From Alteromonadaceae bacterium (lineage in GTDB: Bacteria > Pseudomonadota > Gammaproteobacteria > Enterobacterales > Alteromonadaceae), in contig JABSOJ010000011.1 in assembly GCA_013216005.1 (NCBI GenBank), forward strand, positions 1-64,000: 64,000 nt of DNA. Direction: 5' to 3'. Made by a program: the position numbers and the translations under genes. Positions 34,340 through 46,600 of this stretch are shown in pieces (positions within the stretch are counted from its first letter, which is position 1; each line of letters opens with the position of its first letter). The notes under the pieces are model-generated. The model saw only the letters and a program-made list of their open reading frames with translations, was not told the DNA's origin and did no database searches.

Positions 34340-37300
34340 CTAACTATCGCCATCTAATTTATTTTTGGAAACATCACTAGGGGTTAAATTTTTTACTTTT
34401 TCCTGATTGGAAGGTTGGTGCTTTTTTTGTGAACTTTCAACAATTTGTGGCGGAGTTGATTGTCCAACACGAATATCCTTAGTTTTACGGTTAACCTCCC
34501 GAAGATTAGGAGTTTTAACCGTCCCAGTTAATTCCAAATTGACTTCATACACAACTTTAGAGGTGATCACCTCATTTAAAGCAACACCAGCAAGAAAAGT
34601 CACCGGATTTAAAGTGGCTATCCAAGCTAATGCCGGTAAATTTGAGGTGAGATTAGTCTTATAAGATAAACGGTAATCTAAAATGCCTTTCGCAAGCTGA
34701 GTATTGCCCTTCATTAACAAATCGCCTGCCGAACCATTTAATTTAATATTCTCAGAATATAAGATCCCATCAGTTAAATTAAAATCGGCGGTTATATCAT
34801 TGTAAAACATACCATCAGCAAAAATATCTCTAAAATCTAATTTTAGTTTTCGTACTAAGGATTTCAAACTCAATACAGACAATATCCGCGCATCATCTGG
34901 AACATCAGCAAGATAACCATCATCTAACTTAGTAGAGAGTTTGCCATTAAGATTAGCTAATGAAAAATTTTGTGGCCCACCAGACCAGCTAATATCAAAA
35001 TTTGACTTAGAACCACTATCTTTAATACCTGAAGAAAAACCCAGTTTTTCTATTTCCTGCCCAACATCTTTAGTCTTCAATTTACCGGTAACTTGTGTTT
35101 TTGAAATTTCACTGTTGTGGATCCAATAACCATCCAGAGATAACTCAGTTTTACCTCTTTTAGCAAATAACCGTTTTAACACAAGAACATCAGCTTCCTC
35201 CCGTACAATATCAAATTCTAGTTTGCCCAGATCTAACTGACTGAATTTGCAACTATTGCATCGAAATCGTATTGGTGGAATGTTACTGAAAATGGCATCA
35301 TTTTCAATTCTTATTTTAAGAAGCTCGGCTTTCAGTTTTTCAGGATCAATTTCTTCAACAACATTTTCTCTATCAGTTTTAGTTTCTGCTACTTTATCTT
35401 TGGCCTTTGGAAAATTAATAAAATCTGCTGTTACTTCAACTCCTTGTTCATGCCAATCCGGATAAAATTTGATCTGACTTCGGGCTTCTTTCGCATTAAG
35501 TTGTAATATCCACCACTGTTCTTTATCGAGTAAATCAAATGAAACATCCGTTAAGGATTGACTACCAATATCAAGTTTACCTATTGAGCCTCTTATGCGC
35601 TCTGGTTTTTCAATTAAACTAGTGCGGGTTGCCTCAATAGCATTTGAACTTGTATTTGCGCTATCAATAATATCTTGTACAAATGGCTGCCATTGAAATA
35701 AGTCTGCTTGTGCTAAATTTGTCGTAATAAGAAAACCATCTGTAGGTAACAACATCTGTTCGTTACCTAACACCAGATGTGCCTTAGTAAACTGAGACGT
35801 TTCATGGTCTAACATACCGTAGAAACTCAACTGCTCGTCTAAACTTAAATTAAACGTTGATTGATTAAGTTGTCCTGAAACTTTTGCCAACAAAGGTAAT
35901 TTAGCTTGTTGTTTTTTAGTATAAGGTGCTGGTAAATCCAGCTCTGCCCGGGCAAGATCTGAACGAATATCAAGATCGTAAGAAAAACCGCCATCATGAA
36001 ACATATAAAGGGATAAATCACCTTGCCAATCAAAGGATCCATTCACATATTTTTTCAATAAATCAGGAACATATCTGTGCCATTTGTCATCCTGCCAATT
36101 TGCACTTAGCGCAATATCAGTACCGTAGTGGTTTATTTCATCATTTGCTTTAACAGATAAAACTAACGGTAACCCTTGCCAATTTAATGATAAATCTTGT
36201 ACCGTTATTTCATCATTATTAAAGCTAAGTTGACCATTAACTTCGGTGAAATTCATTTGTGGGGATTGTAAAGACACCTTATTATTTTTTAAGTTAATAA
36301 CCCCCTTTGCTATAGATTCATCTGTAGATTTCAATGGTAATGTTAACGCAAACTCCCCTGAAATATTGTTTGATATAGCGATTTTAGTTAATATTCCCCC
36401 CACGGTCTCAGCTAGAGGACTCTCTAACATTAAATCCCTGATATGGTCAGGATTTGTTTCATTTAACTTTACTGCTACCGTTAATACTTGCTCACCCGTT
36501 AATTCAAGAATTTCAGCTTCGACACCTTCAACACTCATGCCCGACAGACGGCCCTTTCTGGCATGGATCAACATACTGTTATTAGTAAAGTTTAAATTAG
36601 CCGAAAAATCAGTGATCGCAGGCCATTTAGAACCAAATTTAAACTCGGCATCATTAAGTTCGGCATCAACGATAAAAATACCACTATGATCTTCAAAAGG
36701 AAATTTATTTAAAGGGCCATTAAATAAAACCTGTGCTTGGCTAAGCTCACCCTCAACCAAAGCGGAATCTAGATAATCAACCAGATTTTCCCCCATCAAC
36801 ACATATGGGTAATAATGATTAATATTATTAACCTTTATATTTGAGGCTAATGCTAATAATGACATTTGTACTAAACCATTTTCAGGAATATTGACGCCAA
36901 TATCAGCTGATAATGTTAACTCATCAGAAATAACAGAGACATTGGTTGCATCAACTTGCCACGGCCTTTCACTGAAATCGGCGCTAACAGTTGCTGACAA
37001 ATAGTTGTACGGGAGAGCTTGTTTAAAATGCTGTGCAAAATCTAACGTGCCATCTTTCGCTGCAAGTTGAAATTGCAGCTTTTCGTTCGAATAAATCAAA
37101 CTGCCTGACGCATTACCTAAACCTGGGATCCCTTGACTGTATTGGGTATTAACATCAGAAAAAGTTGCCACAACTTTACTGCCTTGATTATTTTTATGGA
37201 AATAAATGTCTTCCACATCACCATTTAGCGCAAGTTCAGTAACCAACTTGCTATTAAATTCATCGCGGGAAAATAACGGAAACAGTTTTTTTAAACCTGA

Positions 37301-38338
37301 CAGATCAAGATAAGAAAAATAAGCGAACAATTCATCGTTATTTTTTCTGGCTTCAATGGTTAATTCTTGCCAATACTGCTGATTAATTTTTAATTTAAAA
37401 GGTGTGGACCGCAAGGTAAGTTGATTAATGTTATCTAAACTACCCACAAAAAACTGTCCCTGATGAATACTGAAACTTTGATTTTCGTCTGCATCGTGCC
37501 AACTAATCTCATTATCACCCAGTACGAGTTGCAGGTTTTTTGCCAGACCATCTTTAATACTTAACCAAGCATCAAAATTAATAGTAGAATATGTTATTTC
37601 TTGTTCAATAACATTGGCCTTATTCAACCAGGGACTAATATCAAGTTCATTGCCTTGCAGGTATATCTGCCCGTTCATATCCTGACGGTTAGAACCTTTA
37701 ATATCAATCAATAACTTCAAGTTGTTTGACGATAAACCATCAACAATAACATCCCCCATAGCAAGGTGACGATCTTGTTTATTACTCCAGTTTAACTGAC
37801 CAATTAAAAAAGTATGCTCTTCTTGTTCAGTCCGATAAATTACCTGACTGTTACTTAAAGAAAATTGACTAATTCGTTTAAGAAACAATTCGCTGAGATT
37901 ATTAAGCAATGATGCTTCTGAAGCTGATTTACTGTTATCAGCCATGACAGTTTGATTAACATTGTGATCTAGAAGAACTTTGGCACCGTCTAAATTAAGA
38001 TCATAAGAAATGATTTTCCAGGCAGCTAAGCTAGCCCAGAAATCAATACTTATTGCAATTTTTTTAATATAAACTTCAGCAGTTTCCGTTTGCAATAAAC
38101 TCACATTTTCAACAATTAACGTCAGACCGTGACTCTGCCAGCCCATATTTAATGAGCCAATAATAATATTGCTGTTATAGCTGGTATTTATATAATCCTG
38201 GAAACTTTGACGGTACTGATGAGCATAAGGTAGGAATAAGCGTAACGAACTAATAAGCACCGCAAAAACCACCAGCAATATTGCCAGAGTTTTATACAGT
38301 TTATTTAACCACTTATTAAATACTATTGAAATACTCAT
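34340..38338 (-). CDS. yhdP: YhdP family AsmA-like envelope protein (1332 aa)
   Basis: N-terminal TM, very long AsmA/DUF3971-like protein between rng and the nitrilase gene. Confidence 0.88.
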   Translation of the reverse strand: MSISIVFNKWLNKLYKTLAILLVVFAVLISSLRLFLPYAHQYRQSFQDYINTSYNSNIIIGSLNMGWQSHGLTLIVENVSLLQTETAEVYIKKIAISIDFWASLAAWKIISYDLNLDGAKVLLDHNVNQTVMADNSKSASEASLLNNLSELFLKRISQFSLSNSQVIYRTEQEEHTFLIGQLNWSNKQDRHLAMGDVIVDGLSSNNLKLLIDIKGSNRQDMNGQIYLQGNELDISPWLNKANVIEQEITYSTINFDAWLSIKDGLAKNLQLVLGDNEISWHDADENQSFSIHQGQFFVGSLDNINQLTLRSTPFKLKINQQYWQELTIEARKNNDELFAYFSYLDLSGLKKLFPLFSRDEFNSKLVTELALNGDVEDIYFHKNNQGSKVVATFSDVNTQYSQGIPGLGNASGSLIYSNEKLQFQLAAKDGTLDFAQHFKQALPYNYLSATVSADFSERPWQVDATNVSVISDELTLSADIGVNIPENGLVQMSLLALASNIKVNNINHYYPYVLMGENLVDYLDSALVEGELSQAQVLFNGPLNKFPFEDHSGIFIVDAELNDAEFKFGSKWPAITDFSANLNFTNNSMLIHARKGRLSGMSVEGVEAEILELTGEQVLTVAVKLNETNPDHIRDLMLESPLAETVGGILTKIAISNNISGEFALTLPLKSTDESIAKGVINLKNNKVSLQSPQMNFTEVNGQLSFNNDEITVQDLSLNWQGLPLVLSVKANDEINHYGTDIALSANWQDDKWHRYVPDLLKKYVNGSFDWQGDLSLYMFHDGGFSYDLDIRSDLARAELDLPAPYTKKQQAKLPLLAKVSGQLNQSTFNLSLDEQLSFYGMLDHETSQFTKAHLVLGNEQMLLPTDGFLITTNLAQADLFQWQPFVQDIIDSANTSSNAIEATRTSLIEKPERIRGSIGKLDIGSQSLTDVSFDLLDKEQWWILQLNAKEARSQIKFYPDWHEQGVEVTADFINFPKAKDKVAETKTDRENVVEEIDPEKLKAELLKIRIENDAIFSNIPPIRFRCNSCKFSQLDLGKLEFDIVREEADVLVLKRLFAKRGKTELSLDGYWIHNSEISKTQVTGKLKTKDVGQEIEKLGFSSGIKDSGSKSNFDISWSGGPQNFSLANLNGKLSTKLDDGYLADVPDDARILSVLSLKSLVRKLKLDFRDIFADGMFYNDITADFNLTDGILYSENIKLNGSAGDLLMKGNTQLAKGILDYRLSYKTNLTSNLPALAWIATLNPVTFLAGVALNEVITSKVVYEVNLELTGTVKTPNLREVNRKTKDIRVGQSTPPQIVESSQKKHQPSNQEKVKNLTPSDVSKNKLDGDS

Positions 38339-38442
38339 TAACTTTAATTAACACCAATTAAATTTATCTTAGCAGCTGAAACTTCATAAATGATTCAAAT
38401 AGCCTCATATCACATAGGCTATGCAACTTGAACCGTAACTAA

Positions 38443-38599
38443 TGTCCGTCCAGAAACAGGGTCGTAGCGAGGGCGATCCAATGGTGCAATATGAACACTA
38501 CTAGCGTTGGGTATTTGCTCATTCTAAATAACATTATCTAGTGGTGGTCAGATTGTGCCAGTGGAACGTCCGCAGTAGACATTCGTTTCTGAACGGGCA
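38443..38599. repeat. Imperfect 157-bp palindrome in the yhdP-rng intergenic region
   Basis: Outer arms TGTCCGTCCAGAAA (38443-38456) / TTTCTGAACGGGCA (38586-38599), 12/14 complementary; inner arms 38482-38504 / 38538-38560, 18/23 complementary; 25-nt spacing on both sides. Confidence 0.7.
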
Positions 38600-38703
38600 C
38601 TAGCTATAAATATACTATAGCAAAGATGAACAGAACCTTAATATTACTGAAACTAAACTCTCTGAAAATGCAGTTAAGATGCGTTCTCAAATTACGTAAG
38701 TCT

Positions 38704-40218
38704 TTACATCATCACTACATCAAACTGCTCTTGATTATACATAGCTTCGGTTTGTATTTTAATTTGCTTACCAATAAAAACCTCTAACTCCGCCAAGTTA
38801 TGATATTCATCATGTATTAAAGACTCACTTACCGCAGACGATGCATAAACAATAAATTTATCCGAATCATGAGCCCTGTTAACCCGAACAATTTCTCTTA
38901 AAATTTCAAAGCAAACTGTTTCCACCGTTTTCAAATGACCACGCCCTGAACAGACAGAGCATTCACCACACAAAATATGCTCAAGACTTTCACGGGTACG
39001 TTTGCGCGTCATTTCGACCAAACCAAGAGATGAAAAGCCGCTAATACTGAATTTAACATTATCTTTACAAAGAGCCACTTCAAGACTGTGCAACACTCGT
39101 TTTTTATGATCATCAATCGTCATATCAATAAAATCAAGAATAATAATGCCACCAAGGTTTCTTAAACGTAATTGCCGCGCAATCGCTATCGTTGCTTCAA
39201 TGTTCGTATTAAAGATAGTCTCTTCAAGATTTCTATGGCCAACAAAAGCACCGGTATTGATGTCAACCGTCGTCATCGCTTCTGTTTGATCGATAATTAA
39301 AGAACCGCCTGATTTTAAATCAATTTTTCTATGCAGCGCTTTTTGTATTTCATTTTCTACATCAAACAAATCAAAGATAGGCCGTTCACCCGGATAGTAT
39401 TCTAAAACAGGTGTTACTTCTGGCACAAACTCTTGAGTAAACTCAGCCAATTGTTCATAAGATAATTTTGAATCAATTCTAATGCGTTCTAATGCTCCTC
39501 CAACAAAATCTCTCAGCACCCTGAAAGCTAACGGTAAATCGTGATAAAGAGCTAACTTTGTTTGTTTGCGTTGCTTTCTTTCAACAACCTTATTCCAAAC
39601 CCTGCGTAAAAACTCTGCATCATGTTTTAATTCTTTTTCACAAGCACCTTCAGCAGCGGTACGAACGATAAAACCCTGTTGTTCATCACAATAAGGAGTA
39701 ACAATGTTTTTTAACCGATTTCGTTCATTAACATCTTCAATTCGCTGTGAAATACCAGCATGACTTGCATACGGCATTAACACTAAATAGCGTGAAGCAA
39801 TAGTTATGTCTGTGGTTAAACGAGCGCCCTTACTACCCAAGGGGTCTTTAACCACCTGAACCATTATATATTGGCCTTCATGAACTAAAGTCCGGATATC
39901 AGGAACTTGCTCTCCATTATTATTCGATTTTGTTTCAGGTTGAGGTACAGCCTGAGTTTCACTTTGACTTTTATTCTGGTTAAGAATTAATTTAAAATTT
40001 ATATCAGAAGCATGCAAAAAAGCCGCTTTGTCCAAATTAATATCGACAAACGCAGCTTGCATTCCGGGTAAAACACGGATCACTTTACCTAAATATATAT
40101 TCCCAACAAGACCTCGTCGGGCCTCGCGTTCAACGTGAACTTCTTGCAGAACACCATTTTCAATCAAAGCAACCCGTGTTTCACTCGGTGTTACGTTGAT
40201 CAATACTTCACCACTCAT
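38704..40218 (-). CDS. rng: Ribonuclease G
   Basis: GNIYLGKVIRVLPGMQAAFVDIN S1-like; TVDINTGAFVG; CGECSVCSGRGHLKTVETVCFEI. Confidence 0.96.
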   Translation of the reverse strand: MSGEVLINVTPSETRVALIENGVLQEVHVEREARRGLVGNIYLGKVIRVLPGMQAAFVDINLDKAAFLHASDINFKLILNQNKSQSETQAVPQPETKSNNNGEQVPDIRTLVHEGQYIMVQVVKDPLGSKGARLTTDITIASRYLVLMPYASHAGISQRIEDVNERNRLKNIVTPYCDEQQGFIVRTAAEGACEKELKHDAEFLRRVWNKVVERKQRKQTKLALYHDLPLAFRVLRDFVGGALERIRIDSKLSYEQLAEFTQEFVPEVTPVLEYYPGERPIFDLFDVENEIQKALHRKIDLKSGGSLIIDQTEAMTTVDINTGAFVGHRNLEETIFNTNIEATIAIARQLRLRNLGGIIILDFIDMTIDDHKKRVLHSLEVALCKDNVKFSISGFSSLGLVEMTRKRTRESLEHILCGECSVCSGRGHLKTVETVCFEILREIVRVNRAHDSDKFIVYASSAVSESLIHDEYHNLAELEVFIGKQIKIQTEAMYNQEQFDVVMM

Positions 40219-40235
40219 TTTAAATTCTCTCTGAA

Positions 40236-40847
40236 TTAGGCCTTACTTTGAATGACCGTTGGCATATCAAATTCAGCTAATAAATTTGCTGTTTCATACA
40301 ACGGTAGCCCAACTACCGCTGAATAACTACCTTGAATTTGTTTCACAAATTGTCCGCCAATACCTTGAATACCGTATGCGCCAGCTTTATCTTGTGGTTC
40401 ACCTGTATGCCAATAACGTTCAATTTCATTATGGGTTAACGCTTTAAAATAAACATCTGTAACGATAACCTGACTAATAATTTTATCTGAAAAACCAGCA
40501 GCTATGCTGGTAAAAACCTGATGTTTACGATCCGAAAGCAAGTTTAACATTGCTAAACAATCAGCTTTACTCTCAGGTTTTCCCAAAATTTGTTGTTTAT
40601 AAACCACACTGGTATCAGCACCAAGCACCACGGTACTCTTTTGGCTTAAATTTTTGCTTAACGATTGAAGCTTCAACACATGTTGGACTTTTTCTCTTGC
40701 CAATCGTTCAACATAGGCCTGTGGCAATTCATTTTCATGCACTGACTCATCAAGATCAGCAGCCTGACAAGTGAACTGATAACCTAGTTGCGACAGTAGC
40801 TCCCGCCGTCTTGGCGATTGTGACGCAAGAATTAATTGTTTACACAT
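40236..40847 (-). CDS. maf: Maf family nucleoside triphosphate pyrophosphatase
   Basis: LILASQSPRRRELLSQLGY; GADTSVV; DKAGAYGIQGIGG. Confidence 0.95.
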   Translation of the reverse strand: MCKQLILASQSPRRRELLSQLGYQFTCQAADLDESVHENELPQAYVERLAREKVQHVLKLQSLSKNLSQKSTVVLGADTSVVYKQQILGKPESKADCLAMLNLLSDRKHQVFTSIAAGFSDKIISQVIVTDVYFKALTHNEIERYWHTGEPQDKAGAYGIQGIGGQFVKQIQGSYSAVVGLPLYETANLLAEFDMPTVIQSKA

Positions 40848-40913
40848 TATTTTTAATTTACTTATAAAAGCTTTTGTTAAAAGTTTATGTTTAAAAAATC
40901 GGCTAAAACAAAA

Positions 40914-41393
40914 TTAACTGATTTTAAAATGTCTACGTACTTTGCGCAGCAGTAAAAATGCCCAAGGCCACAATATAACAGTGGTAAGTACGGGATAAAG
41001 GTAACTAGGTAAAAATACTGCGTCAGTTAAAAAACGCTGCAACCAAAAAACTAACAAATGGTATAAAGCCGCCAGTACACCAATAATAAGCGCTTGCTGC
41101 CATAATGAAAAATTTCGAATTTTTTGATAATTATCAGCAACAATAAAAACAGCTAGCGCCATTGACGCGGCATGAATACCTAAAATTGAACCTAATAAAA
41201 CATCGAGTAAAAAACCCATAACTCCGGCCGTAATAACATTCACTCGATTTGGCAAAGCCAAAGACCAGTACATTAGCACCACTAATACCCAATCAGGACG
41301 GAAGGTATCAATACTCAAGGGCATGGGCATAATACTCGCCATTAAAGCAAGTAATAATGTAAACAAAATCATGATGCCATTATGTGCCAGCAT
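40914..41393 (-). CDS. mreD: Rod shape-determining protein MreD
   Basis: Small multi-TM protein directly after mreC. Confidence 0.9.
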   Translation of the reverse strand: MLAHNGIMILFTLLLALMASIMPMPLSIDTFRPDWVLVVLMYWSLALPNRVNVITAGVMGFLLDVLLGSILGIHAASMALAVFIVADNYQKIRNFSLWQQALIIGVLAALYHLLVFWLQRFLTDAVFLPSYLYPVLTTVILWPWAFLLLRKVRRHFKIS

Positions 41394-42291
41394 TAACGAC
41401 TTCCTTTTTTGGTGAAACTTTAGACTTTACCTTTGGTAGCATATTTGGCTTAGAGGAGAATACAGACGCAGGTTGTTCTGGCCATAAAAGCAATAAGTAG
41501 CGTAAACGATCAATTTGCGCAACAGGTTGACTAAAGACAAGAGAAAAAGGTCGTGATTCATCTTGCACAACATGGGTAACTTTCGCAACAGGGTAACCCT
41601 CAGGATACTTTTCTCCCAAACCAGATGTCACCAGTAAATCCCCTACTTTTACATCTGTACTATGCGTCACATTATTATCAATCAAACGATCAATCCGACC
41701 AGATCCGGTCACAATTAAGCGAATACCATTTCGTCTTATCCGAACAGGAACAGCATGCGTTAAATCAGCGATCAAAATAACACGGCTGGTCGTTGTACCT
41801 GCATGCAAAACTTGTCCTACAATGCCCCTATCGTCTAATACGGGCTGGCCTTCGTAAACACTATCATTCGCTCCCCTGTTAATAACCACCTGATGAGTAT
41901 AGGGATCACTATCAACCGATAAAATTTCAACTACCATTTTCTTAACTTCAGCCCGCAATGGAGATGCCAGCAAAGAACGGAGACGATCATTTTCCTGTTT
42001 AATGATTATAAATTGCATTTTCTGCTGCTGAAAGAGTAATTCTTCTCTTTTGTATTGTTGGTTTTCAGCCATTAAGGTTTTTCGGGAAACTAAGTTTTCA
42101 GCAGCCCAAATCATTGCTTGTTTAGGCGCATTAGCCAAATATTGCAATGGACTGACCAACGACTGCAAATATCCACGGACACGATCAAAACTGTCCATTT
42201 TATGGTCGAAAAAAATAAGCAACACAGAACAAAACAGCACCAAAACTAGTCGGTGCTGTGCAGAAGGGCCATGTTTAAAAATTGGGTTCAT
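41380..42291 (-). CDS. mreC: Rod shape-determining protein MreC
   Basis: TM + coiled coil + beta domain; VINRGANDSVYEGQPVLDDRGIVGQV. Confidence 0.94.
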   Translation of the reverse strand: MNPIFKHGPSAQHRLVLVLFCSVLLIFFDHKMDSFDRVRGYLQSLVSPLQYLANAPKQAMIWAAENLVSRKTLMAENQQYKREELLFQQQKMQFIIIKQENDRLRSLLASPLRAEVKKMVVEILSVDSDPYTHQVVINRGANDSVYEGQPVLDDRGIVGQVLHAGTTTSRVILIADLTHAVPVRIRRNGIRLIVTGSGRIDRLIDNNVTHSTDVKVGDLLVTSGLGEKYPEGYPVAKVTHVVQDESRPFSLVFSQPVAQIDRLRYLLLLWPEQPASVFSSKPNMLPKVKSKVSPKKEVVNAGT

Positions 42292-42366
42292 AAAAACCTA
42301 TTCAGTAAAACCAGTCGCTATTCATTTAACGTCTTATTTTGAATAATTTACATCAACACGAACTAG

Positions 42367-43431
<1,065 letters not shown>

Positions 43432-43640
43432 CTATGCCAGTGTGATTGCCAGTATTCTTGTCATTTTTAATAAATTTTATTTAATCGGCTAATCATAACC
43501 CAGACTTTGTGAGATGTGTTGTATGTTTTGTAAAAAAATGCCTCAAATGTGGAGTTTTTTCATTCAAAGAGATAAAAATTGGGGTGTTCTTTCATAAACA
43601 GCACAATTTTGTGCCATTTCTTCTATCAGCAAGCATAAAA

Positions 43641-46600
43641 TTAATTGCTTAATTCCCGACATTGTATTATTCGGTCATTGCCTCGATAAATACCGAAGGT
43701 TGCGATTGCGTATGGATTATCATCAAAAATCAACCCACCGGAAAATTCATCTTCATTATTCCAGTTATATCTTAACCAATCAGGCGTTGCGGTATAAGTA
43801 ATTTTTACCTGTCCCCTGCTTTCGGGAGTATCGTTAGGCTTTTTCATCAGTATTTCTGCTATTCCTTCAGAAAAAGTTCCTTTACCTGAGCTTGATGTAA
43901 CACCTGGGTTCATTGATTCGCTAACCAAGGTGTAATTTTCAGTTTCCTCAAAATTATAAGACGTGCAACTATCTTCTGTATTGGTAATAAATTCGTTGCC
44001 ATTCCAATATTGAACTTGCATAGGCATTGGCAAACCAGATGTTTCCGGGCCATAGCCATTTTCGATTACCCAACGACCAAAACGAAGTTTATGTCCTGTC
44101 GGTTTAACCATAAAACTCGACGATGGGTTTAAATCCGCATTGACGTCGTCTGAGTCTTCAATTTTTGTTATTGCTATAGCATAATTTCGTTCAAATGGTC
44201 CAATTTTTGAGTTGGTATTTTTACTGTAGGAGAATATATCTAAACCAAATACATACTTCATAACGCCATTAATTTCTTCTCCGTTTATGTCCGTTTCTAC
44301 AGAAAAACCAGCGGATGCTTTAGTACTGGATACTTGCATATGAGGCGCATCGTCTATGCCGTTATTTGTTAAATCAAGCCCATTTACCCCTTGATCTTCA
44401 TCGGCATAATTTAACTCAACATCTCCAATTTTCAGTTTTAGATAATCAGCCCCAGTATAATTTTCAGTAATATTTCCATCTTTATTCTTTGCTGTTATCG
44501 TTATTTCCGGCACCAAATCGGTGTCATAGGTAAATGCTTGGCCTATATAGGTAAAAGGCGTACTTCCAAAAACACACGTATCTTGAAAAGCAGAACTATT
44601 TACACTGACAGCAAAATGATCAGGAATAAAACGACCAATATTAGTTCTCTGTCCTGACACACCTTGCCCACCTCCCATAAAATCACCGTTCAGGCCATTA
44701 ATTTCTAAAATGCCCACTTCACTCCAACTTTGCTGTTCAATCGTCAAAATACCCTCTGTAAAATCACCCAATTTAGCTTCTTTTACCAACAGTTCACCTT
44801 TAGAATTACTGTCAATTAAAGTATCCGGTGACAAACTAATAATTTCATTTTCAGCAGAAGAAACCTCTGAGATATTCAGTGTTACTTTATTATCAGTTAA
44901 TGCAGAAAGGTTATCGGGAATACCGTCATTATTTTGATCATCAGCTGACTGCCAGATTACACTACGGACCGACATTTTAAAGTTTTCCCCAGCGGTTTTA
45001 TAAACGGAATCATTGCCGGAGTTTACGTTTGGATCACCCTCAACTTGAATATCAAAGCCAAAAGGCCGAACAACAAATGAGCTGATCCCACCAATAATTT
45101 GATCCCCGCTACCCGTTAATTCACCGACACCTGATACATCTTTAGCATTAAAACTAATTTTTCCCACATCAAAGTAAACAACAGGTAAAATAGCAACACC
45201 ATTAATAAACATAATGTTTTGTGCAACAGCAGAACTTTCATCGTTTTTAATATCAGTGTCATTCACTTTAATTTGGCTTGAACTCAGGGCAGGAGAAATA
45301 AATTCAGACCAGAACTTAATGCTTTTTTCCCCTTCATATTCTTCAATTACACCACACTCACTACTCGAAGGGGTTTGACCCGCAGCAGTAAAGGTAACAT
45401 CAAAAGGTTTACCCGCAACTTGTGTTCCAATAGGCGATGGACTAAAAACAAAACCAAATGGGCTGAAAGTGATATCGCCTTCGGTATTTTCATCAACAAA
45501 ACTGCCTTCTTCTACTGAAACGTTTAGTATTTCCTGATGAGTATCTGATAACGTTAATACCGCAACGCCGGCATCCGCCGGATTAAAAGTATAACTTGCA
45601 GCACCATCATTACTGGTAGGGTCGGTCAAACTGCCACTCGACATTCCTTTACCCCAAGTCCCGTTGCCAGTAGACGTTGTTAAGTTAATGGTACCCACAT
45701 AATCACTCACCAGATAATTTGCAGCATCTTCTGCTCTGATGGTTATATCTTCAGGAAAACAATTGATACCATTACCATCATGACTAATTCTAAAATGATC
45801 CAAACTGCAACTTTTACTGGCAAAAATTGATACTGAAGAAAGTGTGACACTTTCATCATCCTGATACCAATCGGTATATCCTTCTGCAATCTGGAGTCTG
45901 ATACGGGTATTGCTGGACAAATACGGGCTGATATCAAAACTGAAAGTCCCGTTATGATCATCTACAAAATTATTTAAAACAGTATAATTCGCACCGCCAT
46001 CTTTCGATATTTTCAGAGCAAAAACATCGCCATCTTCTAAACTACCAGAAGTCTGAAGCTCTAATTGCACAAAAGCAGAGCTATAATTGATTAAATTGAC
46101 TTCCCGCTCAATGCCATACAAGGGTGCTTCTCCAATCACCCGTCTTTCTAACAAGATCTCCCCCGCATGAATATAAATATGACCCGTACCAGGTGAACCG
46201 TCATCTTCAATTTCAAGCCAATTACTCGCCCATGAACTGGTGCCGTCATTTCTGCTATAAGATCTCGAATTAAAATTATCAACAAAAGTGGCACCGCATA
46301 AAGCACTGCAAGGACGTGTTTCATTCATCACAGAATTTACTTGTGACTGATTGAGAAAAGTCTCATAAATTCGTACTTCATCAATGTAACCATCAAAAAA
46401 TCGTACCGTAGGAACTAAGTCTTGCCCAATTTGCAGAGGATCATTATTAATGATTAAACTTCCGGTTGAACTTGATCTACCTTTCTCAATACCATCAACA
46501 TAAATTACCTGTGCTCCGCTTGTGAAAGTAATGGCAATGTGATGCCACTGCCCTGGAGTGATATTGGCACCAGAAGTTGTTAATTCCCCCCAATACCACC

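Noticed and set aside
38443-38599. Palindrome considered as an integron attC site
   Set aside because: A GTTGGGT core-like string exists, but in the loop rather than at the ends; no matching RYYYAAC end, no integrase or cassette array seen.
43601-43614. GCACAATTTTGTGC palindrome downstream of mshQ as a terminator
   Set aside because: Short stem with poor T tract on the relevant strand; too weak to call.
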